Part shown: piece after piece, positions 8,713 through 16,593 of the stretch | Position numbering within the stretch: position 1 is the stretch's first letter | Layout of the letters: each line of letters starts with the position of its first letter | From: JBKBUF01 sp046290815 | GTDB lineage: Bacteria > Bacteroidota > Bacteroidia > Cytophagales > Cytophagaceae | Length of the DNA stretch: 64,000 nucleotides | NCBI GenBank assembly: GCA_046290815.1 | Contig: JBKBUF010000019.1 | Coordinates: 1 to 64,000 of the forward strand | Direction of reading: 5' to 3' | The notes under the pieces: model-generated | Seen by the model: only the letters and a program-made list of their open reading frames with translations | Databases searched by the model: none | Told to the model about the DNA's origin: nothing | Program-made: the position numbers and the translations under genes

Positions 8713-8862
8713 GCTCCTATGGAGCTCCATAATTCTAATAAAGTTAATAATCATCATGCTACCATAAGGATGTCCCTATGGGACTACTTAACGATGAAAG
8801 GAAAATGGAAGGCCATATAAATTTTACCCTGATATATTTAAAATTTACAATCCCCTAGGGAT
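8713..8862. repeat. Cluster of short related palindromes
   Basis: Three 13-base palindromes share the plan five-base arm, three-base centre, five-base arm: GCTCCTATGGAGC (8713-8725), GTCCCTATGGGAC (8772-8784) and ATCCCCTAGGGAT (8850-8862). A degenerate fourth (GTAGGGATGACC) lies near 8925. They fill the otherwise empty 336-base gap after the DUF4832 gene. They look like remnants of a dispersed intergenic repeat and could fold in RNA. Confidence 0.6.
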
Positions 8863-9004
8863 GATGCATATGGTAGAAATCTGTATATCCTCTTATTAGG
8901 TGTTTGAAAATTTCGTAGGGATGACCTTATTCATGATAATGCTCCTTTAGAAGTTTATAAATTATAATAAATTTAATAAGCGATTGATTTAATAATTTTT
9001 CGTC

Positions 9005-9427
9005 ATGACTCACCAAGAAGCAGTATTAATTATAGACAATCTTGAGCTGATCGCCCATAAGGCTAATGAAATAATTTTTGGCAAAAATAGGAATATCTAT
9101 TATTCCGATTTTTATCATTTGTATGAAAATTATAGAATATACCTCTTATCATTAAACGAAGATGATAAGGATATAAAAGCTGCAATACTTTCCCTTCCTA
9201 AAATAAATAAAACTATAAATCCTGGAGTATTTTATGTGCTTGTAGTCCTAGGTATAGGTGTTTCAGGCTTATGGTTTATATTTGGTTTAGTAGTTTATAG
9301 TCCATTACTTTTTATTCTATGGCTTTCAATTTTTTATTTAAGGAAAGAAATAAACAAAAGTAAACTTTCCAGGCTGATTGTAATTACTCAAAATATTAAT
9401 GGATTGATTAAGGGAAAATATTTATAA
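9005..9427 (+). CDS. Small membrane protein with a helical hairpin
   Basis: The 140-residue protein has an alpha-helical cytoplasmic N-terminal half (about residues 1-75, including YSDFYHLYENYRIYLLSL). A tight pair of membrane helices follows at about 77-117 (FYVLVVLGIGVSGLWFIFGLVVY then FILWLSIFYL), and the tail is basic. I do not recognise the family. The layout, a soluble helical domain followed by a hairpin anchor, is common in small Bacteroidetes proteins. It converges on the GH9 gene, with a shared terminator and a repeat block between them. Confidence 0.6.
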   Translation: MTHQEAVLIIDNLELIAHKANEIIFGKNRNIYYSDFYHLYENYRIYLLSLNEDDKDIKAAILSLPKINKTINPGVFYVLVVLGIGVSGLWFIFGLVVYSPLLFILWLSIFYLRKEINKSKLSRLIVITQNINGLIKGKYL

Positions 9428-9429
9428 AA

Positions 9430-9460
9430 GAAAAAGCCCCGATTCTATCGAGACTTTTTC
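9430..9460. terminator. Bidirectional terminator between convergent genes
   Basis: The arms GAAAAAG...CGAT and ATCG...CTTTTTC form an interrupted stem with A- and T-tracts at its base. It lies 3 bases after the small membrane-protein gene and can act on both strands, so it also serves the GH9 gene. Confidence 0.6.
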
Positions 9461-9463
9461 CAT

Positions 9464-9493
9464 TCTTAATTCTTAACTCTTAATTCTTAATTA
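9464..9493. repeat. TTCTTAA heptamer tandem repeat
   Basis: About four copies of the 7-base word TTCTTAA (one degenerate, ACTCTTAA) fill the convergent junction and run into the stop codon of the GH9 gene. The same word recurs at 15925-15964 and 61828-61878. Confidence 0.8.
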
Positions 9494-11740
9494 CTTTTTC
9501 TCCCCCATGCTCGCCTCAATAGCAAACATCAGATAAGTCAGCGGTGAATTCCAGTTGATCGCTACTTCATTAGATGCATAACTACACTCTTCATCAAGAT
9601 AGGATTTTGCAGGCAGGTCAGAAGGATAAGGCATCGCACATCCCTGCTTGTCCTGTTGACCTGTGTTCGGTCCGCCCGATAAGAACCCAGGTATTACATC
9701 TTTGATACCATCGGCCTGGCATGGGCGATGATGAGGCTTCTTCATGTATTTCGTTCCGAAAGCACTTACATAAGAATAACCTGTACCGTTTCTGCCAAGT
9801 ATATAGTCAAGATTCGCCAGAGCAGCATTCAGATATTCCTTTTTACCGGTGATTCTGTAAGCCTGCATAAGTATGATACCCTGATTTGCTGCGAAAGAGT
9901 TGCTACCCCAGATGAAATTATCTGTTTTAATACCCATCGGAGTGCCAAACTCTGAAGCTGCCGCATGGTTTTTCAGGTCATCCGCAAGTTTTATTATTCT
10001 CGCCTTGATGGCTGCTGCATCCGCTATTTCTTTATCCTTCAGATTTACAAGCGTGATAAGTCCAAGTGTATTTACTTCAGGCCATGCAGGAATATCAAAT
10101 TTATCTAATGTAGTAGCAATGTTCGCTTCTTTGTAAAAAGCTGCATCACCGGTAGAAGCAAAGAGTTCAATCGCTGCCCACTGAAATTCATCTTTAACGT
10201 TGCCATCACCATATTCTCCTGTTACTATAGAAGGCTTGAACTTTTTATTCATTTCTTCCTGTACATAATATATTTCAGGATTTTTCTTTGCCCAGGCATA
10301 AGCTTTTTTAGCAGCTGTTAGGCAGGAGTCAGCAAAGCCCGGAAGTTGTTTGTCAAACTTTTTGAAGATTCTGTATGACTGAGCCATTACCGCTGTGAAG
10401 TCAAGAGCAGCTGCAGTGGATTTCATTACAACATATCGTGGCTCTGTTGCTTTGTCAGGCATCACTTCACCATCGAAGTTCGCATTGCTCAATTTATGGT
10501 ACACACCACCATCAGCAGGATCCTGCATCGTAAGCATCCATCTTACATTCCACAATGACTCGTCAAGAAGGTCAGGGATTTTATTGTCGCTTTCAGGTAT
10601 ATTCACTTTTAAAGTATCGAAGAAAGCAGGGTAGTGTTCATAAGCTGCAAGTAAGGTATAAGTACTGATACCGGAATTTACTATGTATTTATTATAGTCA
10701 CCGGCATCATACCATCCTCTTTGAGAAGATATTTTAGAACCCTCAGGTCTTCCTTCAGAGACAGCAGAGGAGTGAATGATAACTGCATTATCAGGATGCC
10801 CTGCTTTTCTTTTCCATTGTCCTGCATATTGCTCTTCAAGGTCAATAAGTGTTCTTTGATAATAGAAAGTTTTAAGGCTTGCTTTACCAACATTATGTAA
10901 TACTTTATTTTTTATTTCAAAAGGGTAGGAGGTAGCAATTCCCGGTACTACGATCACATATTTTCCAGGTTTTGTTACGGAAGAAAAATCGGCATGACTT
11001 ACGTTTTCACCTGAAGGTTTCCATGTTCCTTTTTTTACAAGCGAGCCTTTGAAAACAGTGTCTTTTTTAGAGGCAGCGTTTATAACAAAGAATTTATCGG
11101 TTTTAGGTTCTACCACCACTGCAATTTTAGGTCCGTTCGGATAGTAACCCACCTGATTAATTCTGATATAATCTTCAGGTTTCATGGCTTCGGTCTCTAT
11201 TTTACCTGCCTGAAGTTTGGTGTCACCTTCACCAATGAGATATACTTCCAGATCATCAAACCATACTGTTCCTTTAGCATTTCCTAAGGCAAGCTGGATC
11301 TTTGCTGTTTTTGCATCTTTTGGTACGAGGTAAGTTCTTTCGTACCTCTGCCAGTCAGATGTCCCTTTTCCCTGTGCTGCTGCATCAGGATATCCACCGG
11401 TTACTCTGTTGTCTGCATCATAAAATTCAACAGCGATACGGGCGGTTTCCCAAGCATTCTGTCCTTTCTCTACATTGCTTACTTTCATCCATCCTGCAAG
11501 CGTCATTTTTTTAATTCCCTGAGGCATGATGATGATCTGATCCGATCCGCTCCATTTGAATTCTTCATTCTGGATTTTTAAACTATACGTTCCTGCATGC
11601 GGATTTTTATCCTGAATTCCACCCCAGTTGTTCCAGCCATCAGATTCTTCAAAACCGGGATTTTTAAGGACATTCTGAGCGTAACTGCTCAATGAAAATA
11701 AAACGGGCAACGCAAGAGTTAAAAGTCTTTTATTCAGCAT
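9491..11740 (-). CDS. GH9 cellulase with N-terminal carbohydrate-binding domain
   Basis: A 749-residue family 9 glycoside hydrolase, expected to cleave beta-1,4-glucan. The order is: signal peptide (MLNKRLLTLALPVLFSLSSYA); a CBM4/9-like domain at about residues 24-175 (NPGFEESDGWNNW; WFDDLEVYLIG); the Ig-like CelD_N domain at about 190-275 (YIRINQVGYYPNGPK); and the alpha/alpha barrel from about 280. Catalytic motifs are present: the Asp pair in GWYDAGDYNKY near 345-352, HHRP near 670, and the acid Glu in SNEVAINWN near 725. There is no T9SS domain and no lipobox, so I infer a periplasmic enzyme, possibly acting on imported cellodextrins. Its stop codon abuts a heptamer repeat. Endo versus exo action is not decidable from sequence. 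Confidence 0.95.
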   Translation of the reverse strand: MLNKRLLTLALPVLFSLSSYAQNVLKNPGFEESDGWNNWGGIQDKNPHAGTYSLKIQNEEFKWSGSDQIIIMPQGIKKMTLAGWMKVSNVEKGQNAWETARIAVEFYDADNRVTGGYPDAAAQGKGTSDWQRYERTYLVPKDAKTAKIQLALGNAKGTVWFDDLEVYLIGEGDTKLQAGKIETEAMKPEDYIRINQVGYYPNGPKIAVVVEPKTDKFFVINAASKKDTVFKGSLVKKGTWKPSGENVSHADFSSVTKPGKYVIVVPGIATSYPFEIKNKVLHNVGKASLKTFYYQRTLIDLEEQYAGQWKRKAGHPDNAVIIHSSAVSEGRPEGSKISSQRGWYDAGDYNKYIVNSGISTYTLLAAYEHYPAFFDTLKVNIPESDNKIPDLLDESLWNVRWMLTMQDPADGGVYHKLSNANFDGEVMPDKATEPRYVVMKSTAAALDFTAVMAQSYRIFKKFDKQLPGFADSCLTAAKKAYAWAKKNPEIYYVQEEMNKKFKPSIVTGEYGDGNVKDEFQWAAIELFASTGDAAFYKEANIATTLDKFDIPAWPEVNTLGLITLVNLKDKEIADAAAIKARIIKLADDLKNHAAASEFGTPMGIKTDNFIWGSNSFAANQGIILMQAYRITGKKEYLNAALANLDYILGRNGTGYSYVSAFGTKYMKKPHHRPCQADGIKDVIPGFLSGGPNTGQQDKQGCAMPYPSDLPAKSYLDEECSYASNEVAINWNSPLTYLMFAIEASMGEKK

Positions 11741-11842
11741 AATAAAGATTTTAAGGTGATAGGTAATTAAGGTTTGAAAATATAATTTAATTTATAAAGA
11801 ACGGTAAAATTTTGTGAATTAAAAAGTGGATTAGGATATTTT

Positions 11843-11998
11843 ACCCCTATCCCCTAAAGGGGAACAGTCGCGGAGGAACGGTTATAGCAGAGATGACAGC
11901 TTAATAATTATTCTATTTTTTCTTTCTGTGAAATTCACTTCAGTGATAAAATTAACGGAGGATAAAGCCGGGCACATTCCCCTTTAGGGGATAGGGGT
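11843..11998. repeat. 22-bp perfect inverted repeat around a 112-base centre
   Basis: The sequence ACCCCTATCCCCTAAAGGGG plus AA at 11843-11864 recurs exactly inverted at 11977-11998. Each arm contains its own palindrome, CCCCTAAAGGGG or its complement. The 112 bases between arms hold no gene. The right arm ends 10 bases beyond the stop of the downstream glycosylase gene. The structure is MITE-like and could also act as a terminator on both strands. Confidence 0.75.
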
Positions 11999-12007
11999 TT
12001 TCGGAAT

Positions 12008-12583
12008 TTATAATAAAAGACTCTTAATTTTTCTCTGCAATACCGGCACCACTTCTTTTTCAAACCATTTATTCTTTCTTCTCCATATGTTATTTCGTGG
12101 CGATGGATGTGGGAGGACGAAATAGGTAGGCAGGAAATGTTTGAAGTTCTTAACTGTTTCTGTTAAGCTGTAGTCAGGAATATCCAGGTAATATTTTTGA
12201 GCATACTGACCTATAAGAATAATTAATTCCTGGTTGATATTTTTTAAAAGTTTATCATGCCATTTAGGGGCGCATTCCTTTCGGGGAGGAAGATCACCGG
12301 ACTTATCTTTTCCCGGGTAGCAAAACCCCATAGGAATGATGGAGAAAATATCAGTGTCGTAAAAAGTTTCTTTGCTTACACCCAGCCAGGCACGCAGGTT
12401 ATCACCGCTTTTATCATTCCAGGGAATTCCGGATTCATGAACTTTTCTGCCGGGTGCTTGTCCGACGATAATAATCCTGCTGTTCTTTGCCGCAGCTATA
12501 ACAGGTCTTGGACTATGCGGAAGACAAGAGGCGCATTCCCTGCAGTTACTGATATCGGATAGAAGCTTTTTGATAGGATTAAT
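12008..12583 (-). CDS. Uracil-DNA glycosylase family protein, no standard start codon
   Basis: The frame reads IIIVGQAPGRKVHESGIPW, then WLGVSKETFYDTDIFSIIP, MGFCYPGKDKSGDLPPRKEC and finally VLPHPSPRNNIWRRK. These are the uracil-excision motifs GQAPG (motif 1) and HPSPRN (motif 2) of the Cys-containing UDG superfamily. Cys residues near the N-terminus (CRECASC) and at FCYPG and KECAP resemble iron-sulphur ligands of family 4 enzymes. The first ATG in frame (12331) would remove motif 1, so it cannot be the start of a working enzyme. The frame is open up to 12583, where the first codon after the stop is ATT and no ATG, GTG or TTG exists. It either starts at a non-standard codon or has lost its start. 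Confidence 0.85.
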   Translation of the reverse strand: MNPIKKLLSDISNCRECASCLPHSPRPVIAAAKNSRIIIVGQAPGRKVHESGIPWNDKSGDNLRAWLGVSKETFYDTDIFSIIPMGFCYPGKDKSGDLPPRKECAPKWHDKLLKNINQELIILIGQYAQKYYLDIPDYSLTETVKNFKHFLPTYFVLPHPSPRNNIWRRKNKWFEKEVVPVLQRKIKSLLL

Positions 12584-12667
12584 TTATCAGATAACGATTG
12601 TGGAGCAAATAAAATTCTAATTGGTTTTTATTATGCTTGAAAAAAGTACGAAAGGTAAATGATACCA

Positions 12668-12763
12668 GTTTCCATTGGAGCGATCTTCATACGATCTTAG
12701 GGCGAAGCGGCAAGGCTTTGCGCGGATCGGATGCGAATCGCGGAAATGGAAACGAGGGCCCTC
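12668..12763. repeat. GC-rich long imperfect hairpin element
   Basis: A 29-base arm at 12668-12696 pairs with 12725-12753 at 22 of 29 positions, with nine perfect pairs at the base (GTTTCCATT with AATGGAAAC). A GC-rich 28-base centre lies between. A 10-base palindrome GAGGGCCCTC follows at 12754-12763. GC content is far above the neighbourhood. It looks like a dispersed structured intergenic element of REP/BIME type or a small structured RNA, not a gene. Confidence 0.6.
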
Positions 12764-12833
12764 CGGCCTGAGGAAAAAAGTTTAATTAGGTTAATTGGTT
12801 ACGTATACGAAGGATGTTTGATAAACCTCCAAT

Positions 12834-14078
12834 TTATATGGTATACTTCTTAAATATCACACTCGCAATATGTCCTCCAAAACCAAAGGTGTTGCTCATA
12901 GCATAATTCACTTCTTTGTTTTTGTAATCACAAAGCACAAAATCAAACTTGTCTTTAAACTCCGGTTCAAGTTCTGTTGTATTGATGGTGGGAGGTACAA
13001 TATCATTTCTCACTGCCTGTATACATGCTGCAGCTTCTATAGCGCCGGCACCACCAAGCAGGTGTCCGGTCATGGACTTTGTAGCGCTGATGGAAAGGTT
13101 TTTATTGATACCAAACACAGTTTCCACTCCTTTAAGCTCACTGCTGTCACCTGCAGGAGTAGAGGTTGCATGAGCATTGATATAATTTATTTGTTCTGCT
13201 TTTATACCTGCATCTTCCAGTGCCAGCCTCATCCCTAATGCAGCTCCTGCACCTTCAGGATGTGTGCCTGTAAGATGATATGCATCTGCAGCAAGTGCAC
13301 CGCCAACAATTTCTGCCAGTATAGGAGCATTCCTCCTTTTTGCACTTTCATAGCTTTCCAATACTATAGCTGCTGCACCTTCTCCCAATACAAATCCGTC
13401 TCTTGAAACATCAAAAGGTCTTGAAGCTCTTGCCGGATCATCATTATACTGACTCAATGCTTTGCAGGCACTGAAGCCTCCAAGTGATGTCGGACAAACA
13501 GATGCTTCTGATCCACCCGTAATGATCATATCTGCTTTTCCCCAACGTATGTAATTGAATGCATCCACAATTGCAGTATTGCTGGCCGAGCAGGCGGATG
13601 TAGTAGTGTAATTTACTCCTCTCAATCCGTATTTGATGGAGATAATTCCTGAAGCCATATTCACCAACCTCTTTGCAATAAAGAACGGATTGAACTTAGG
13701 ATTGTAATCTCCGCAGATATATTCTTTGTGCTGTTCTTCAAATGTATTCAGTCCACCATCTGCAGATCCCCAGATAACACCAATGCGGTCCTTATTCAGA
13801 TCTTCAAAATTTATATCCGCATTTTCAATCGCTTCATGGGCTACCACCAAAGCGTATTGCGTATATAAATCGTATTTTCTTATTTCAGATTTTTCCAGTG
13901 CTTTAAGAGGATCGAAGTTTTTCACTTCGCAGGCAAATCTGGTTTTGAATTTTGAAGCGTCAAATCTGGTGATAGGGGCTGCTCCGCTTACTCCATTGAT
14001 CAATGAATTCCAATAGTCATTAACATTGTTCCCGATCGGACTTAGTGCTCCCAGACCGGTTACTACAACTCTCTGCAT
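12834..14078 (-). CDS. fabF: Beta-ketoacyl-ACP synthase II
   Basis: A 414-residue KAS II condensing enzyme of fatty-acid elongation, joining malonyl-ACP to a growing acyl-ACP in the cytoplasm. It begins MQRVVVTGLGALSPIGN, the usual FabF start. The Cys-His-His triad is visible: Cys in TTSACSASNTAI (about residue 162), His in NAHATSTPAGD (about 302), His in SMTGHLLGGAG (about 337). Length and the C-terminal NTFGFGGHIASVIFKK match FabF. No acpP lies beside it here, unlike the common acpP-fabF order. A Bacteroidetes -7 element lies about 65 bases upstream. Confidence 0.96.
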   Translation of the reverse strand: MQRVVVTGLGALSPIGNNVNDYWNSLINGVSGAAPITRFDASKFKTRFACEVKNFDPLKALEKSEIRKYDLYTQYALVVAHEAIENADINFEDLNKDRIGVIWGSADGGLNTFEEQHKEYICGDYNPKFNPFFIAKRLVNMASGIISIKYGLRGVNYTTTSACSASNTAIVDAFNYIRWGKADMIITGGSEASVCPTSLGGFSACKALSQYNDDPARASRPFDVSRDGFVLGEGAAAIVLESYESAKRRNAPILAEIVGGALAADAYHLTGTHPEGAGAALGMRLALEDAGIKAEQINYINAHATSTPAGDSSELKGVETVFGINKNLSISATKSMTGHLLGGAGAIEAAACIQAVRNDIVPPTINTTELEPEFKDKFDFVLCDYKNKEVNYAMSNTFGFGGHIASVIFKKYTI

Positions 14079-14141
14079 TTAATTTGAAATTAATGGATGA
14101 AATTATTCTGGTTTGTTTTATGAGGTTAGTTTAAGCAGGCG

Positions 14142-14149
14142 CAAATATA
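14142..14149 (-). promoter_or_regulatory. -7 promoter element of fabF
   Basis: The minus strand reads TATATTTG here, a perfect match to the Bacteroidetes -7 consensus TAnnTTTG. That predicts a leader of about 60 bases before the fabF ATG at 14078. A clear -33 TTTG at standard spacing is not seen. Confidence 0.6.
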
Positions 14150-14350
14150 GGTTTTCTACCAATACAAAATCCCGATTCTGGCAGAATTCTTAATCAGGTA
14201 ATTTTAATATATTCAAAAACAAGCTCTTAGATTTTAGTCAGAAAAGTCCCCGAATTTTGCTTCCCGACCCTTCGTTTGTTTTGAAAAATATAATAAACCT
14301 GAGGATCTTACATTAATGGTCAAAACTCTGATTTTTATCATATTTTTAAG

Positions 14351-14358
14351 TATATTTG
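14351..14358 (+). promoter_or_regulatory. -7 promoter element of the leucine operon
   Basis: TATATTTG matches TAnnTTTG exactly. It lies 128 bases before the leuC ATG, giving a leader of about 120 bases. The leader has a weak CCCTT/AAGGG stem (about 14423-14444) and no recognisable riboswitch or Leu-rich leader peptide. The 14079-14486 gap holds only this promoter, that of fabF and this leader. Confidence 0.6.
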
Positions 14359-14486
14359 CATCCCGAAATTTATTTTCTCTAAAATACGTTTCAAATATTA
14401 AGGTTCAGATTTATAGGTTATTACCCTTTTTAATATCGAAGGGCTAAGCATCTGTAAATAATTCAAATTATTCAAAAAGTTTAAAA

Positions 14487-15890
14487 ATGAGCAATAAGCC
14501 AACAACCCTGTTTGACAAAGTATGGGATTCCCATGTTGTAAGAAAAATTGAAGATGGTCCGGATGTCTTTTTCATTGACAGGCACTTCATTCACGAAGTT
14601 ACCAGTCCGGTAGCTTTCCTTGGTCTTGAAAGCAGAGGATTAAAAGTATTGTATCCTGAGCGTACTTTTGCTACTGCAGACCACAACACTCCGACAATTA
14701 ATCAGCATCTTCCGGTGCAGGATCCGCTTTCTGCTAATCAGCTGAAAGCATTGGAGGAGAATTCTAAAAAATACGGCATTTCTCATTGGGGATTGGGAAA
14801 TCCTAAAAACGGTATTGTTCACGTAGTAGGTCCTGAAAACGGTATTACCCTTCCCGGTATGACCATCGTTTGCGGTGACTCTCATACTTCTACTCACGGC
14901 GCTTTTGGTGCTATTGCTTTCGGAATTGGTACATCAGAAGTGGAGATGGTGCTTTCTTCTCAGTGCATCATGCAACCAAAGCCACTTAAGATGAGAATTA
15001 ATGTAAATGGTAAACTAGGTAAAGGTGTTACTCCTAAAGACGTAATTCTTTATATCATTGCTCAGATTTCTACCTCAGGTGCTACAGGATATTTTGTAGA
15101 ATATGCAGGAGAGGTTTTTGAAAATATGACTATGGAAGGCAGAATGACTGTCTGCAACATGAGTATAGAAATGGGTGCAAGAGGTGGTATGATCGCTCCT
15201 GATGAAACTACATTCAACTACATCAAAGGTCGTGAGAAAGCACCTAAGGGCGCTGAATGGGATAAGCAGCTTGCTTACTGGAAAACATTGAAAACAGATG
15301 CAGGAGCGACTTTCGATAAAGAATATTCTTATAACGCTGCTGACATCGAACCGATGATCACATATGGTACCAACCCTGGTATGGGTATCGGAATCTCTAA
15401 AGCAATTCCTACAGCTAAAGAAGTAAGCGAAGGTGCTGCTACATTTGAAAAATCTCTGAATTATATGGGATTCAATCAGCAGGAGAAAATGATCGGAAAG
15501 AAGGTAGACTATGTGTTCATAGGAAGCTGCACGAACGGTCGTATAGAAGACTTCAGAGCTTTTGCTTCGATAGTAAAGGGACGTAAGAAGGCAGATCATG
15601 TTACTGCATGGATTGTTCCCGGTTCGCATATTGTAAGAAAGCAGATCCAGGACGAAGGTATACTTGATATCCTTACTCAGGCAGGATTTCAGTTAAGAGA
15701 GCCTGGTTGTTCAGCATGTCTTGCAATGAATGATGATAAAATTCCTGCAGGTAAATACGCTGTAAGTACCAGCAACCGTAACTTCGAAGGACGTCAGGGA
15801 CCCGGCAGCCGTACATTGCTTGCCAGTCCGCTTGTGGCAGCAGCTGCAGCAGTGACAGGTTTCGTAACAGATCCGAGAGAACTATTATAA
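14487..15890 (+). CDS. leuC: 3-isopropylmalate dehydratase, large subunit
   Basis: A 467-residue aconitase-family subunit. With LeuD it converts 2-isopropylmalate to 3-isopropylmalate in leucine synthesis. The start MSNKPTTLFDKVWDSHVV and VCGDSHTSTHGAFGAIAFGI (about residues 128-147) are diagnostic. The three [4Fe-4S] ligands are Cys 348 in GSCTNGR and the two Cys of GCSACLAMN (about 408 and 411). Length equals bacterial LeuC. It is first in the leuC-leuD-leuA row, separated from leuD by 82 bases that contain a heptamer repeat. Confidence 0.97.
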   Translation: MSNKPTTLFDKVWDSHVVRKIEDGPDVFFIDRHFIHEVTSPVAFLGLESRGLKVLYPERTFATADHNTPTINQHLPVQDPLSANQLKALEENSKKYGISHWGLGNPKNGIVHVVGPENGITLPGMTIVCGDSHTSTHGAFGAIAFGIGTSEVEMVLSSQCIMQPKPLKMRINVNGKLGKGVTPKDVILYIIAQISTSGATGYFVEYAGEVFENMTMEGRMTVCNMSIEMGARGGMIAPDETTFNYIKGREKAPKGAEWDKQLAYWKTLKTDAGATFDKEYSYNAADIEPMITYGTNPGMGIGISKAIPTAKEVSEGAATFEKSLNYMGFNQQEKMIGKKVDYVFIGSCTNGRIEDFRAFASIVKGRKKADHVTAWIVPGSHIVRKQIQDEGILDILTQAGFQLREPGCSACLAMNDDKIPAGKYAVSTSNRNFEGRQGPGSRTLLASPLVAAAAAVTGFVTDPRELL

Positions 15891-15924
15891 GCAAAAGGCT
15901 ATAAGCTTAAAGCTAAAAGAAAAT

Positions 15925-15964
15925 AATTCTTAATTCTTAACTCTTAATTCTTAATTCTTAATTA
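15925..15964. repeat. TTCTTAA heptamer tandem repeat between leuC and leuD
   Basis: About five copies of the 7-base word TTCTTAA (one degenerate) fill the leuC-leuD gap and end 9 bases before the leuD ATG. Unlike most repeat blocks here it lies inside an operon. Confidence 0.8.
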
Positions 15965-15972
15965 ATTTAGAA

Positions 15973-16569
15973 ATGGCTTACGATAAATTTACCATATTAA
16001 AAAGTTCTGCAGTACCTCTTCCGATTGAAAACGTAGATACTGACCAGATCATCCCTGCGAGATTTTTGAAAGCAACCAAAAGAGAAGGTTTCGGTGATAA
16101 TCTTTTCAGAGACTGGAGATACAATAATGACAATTCTCCTAAAGCAGATTTCGTATTGAATAATCCTAAATATTCAGGTAAAATTCTTGTAGGAGGGAAA
16201 AACTTTGGCAGCGGCAGCAGCCGGGAGCACGCAGCATGGGCGATATATGATTATGGTTTCAGATGCGTGGTATCAAGTTTCTTTGCCGATATCTTCAGAA
16301 ACAACTGTCTGAACATAGGAATACTTCCTGTGCAGGTAAGTCCTGAATTCCTGGAGAATATTTTTTCTGCGATTGAAAAAGATCCGAAGGCTGAATTGGA
16401 AATAAATCTTCCTGAACAAACAATCACACTTTTGCCGACAGGTCAAAAAGAATCATTTAAAATCAACGGATATAAAAAACATAATATGCTGAATGGTTTT
16501 GATGATATCGATTATCTTCAGTCAATGAAAGAAGAGATCAAAACTTTTGCAGCTCAAAGAACTATATAA
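15973..16569 (+). CDS. leuD: 3-isopropylmalate dehydratase, small subunit
   Basis: A 198-residue swivelling subunit that completes the LeuCD isomerase. Diagnostic stretches are VPLPIENVDTDQIIPARFL (about residues 14-32), FRDWRYN (about 45-51) and the substrate-binding loop GGKNFGSGSSREHAAWAIYD (about 74-93). Length matches the family. The ATG at 15973 directly follows the heptamer repeat. The leuA GTG start follows after 24 bases, consistent with one transcript. Confidence 0.97.
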   Translation: MAYDKFTILKSSAVPLPIENVDTDQIIPARFLKATKREGFGDNLFRDWRYNNDNSPKADFVLNNPKYSGKILVGGKNFGSGSSREHAAWAIYDYGFRCVVSSFFADIFRNNCLNIGILPVQVSPEFLENIFSAIEKDPKAELEINLPEQTITLLPTGQKESFKINGYKKHNMLNGFDDIDYLQSMKEEIKTFAAQRTI

Positions 16570-16593
16570 TTTTTTTTAACCGGCTATTAGAAA

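Noticed and set aside
12257..12562. Plus-strand open frame over the glycosylase gene
   Set aside because: It lies opposite clear UDG motifs on the minus strand and its product resembles nothing, so it is a shadow frame.
14316..14447. Short frame upstream of leuC as a possible leucine leader peptide
   Set aside because: It spans the predicted -7 promoter element, so the transcript would begin inside it, and it has no run of Leu codons.
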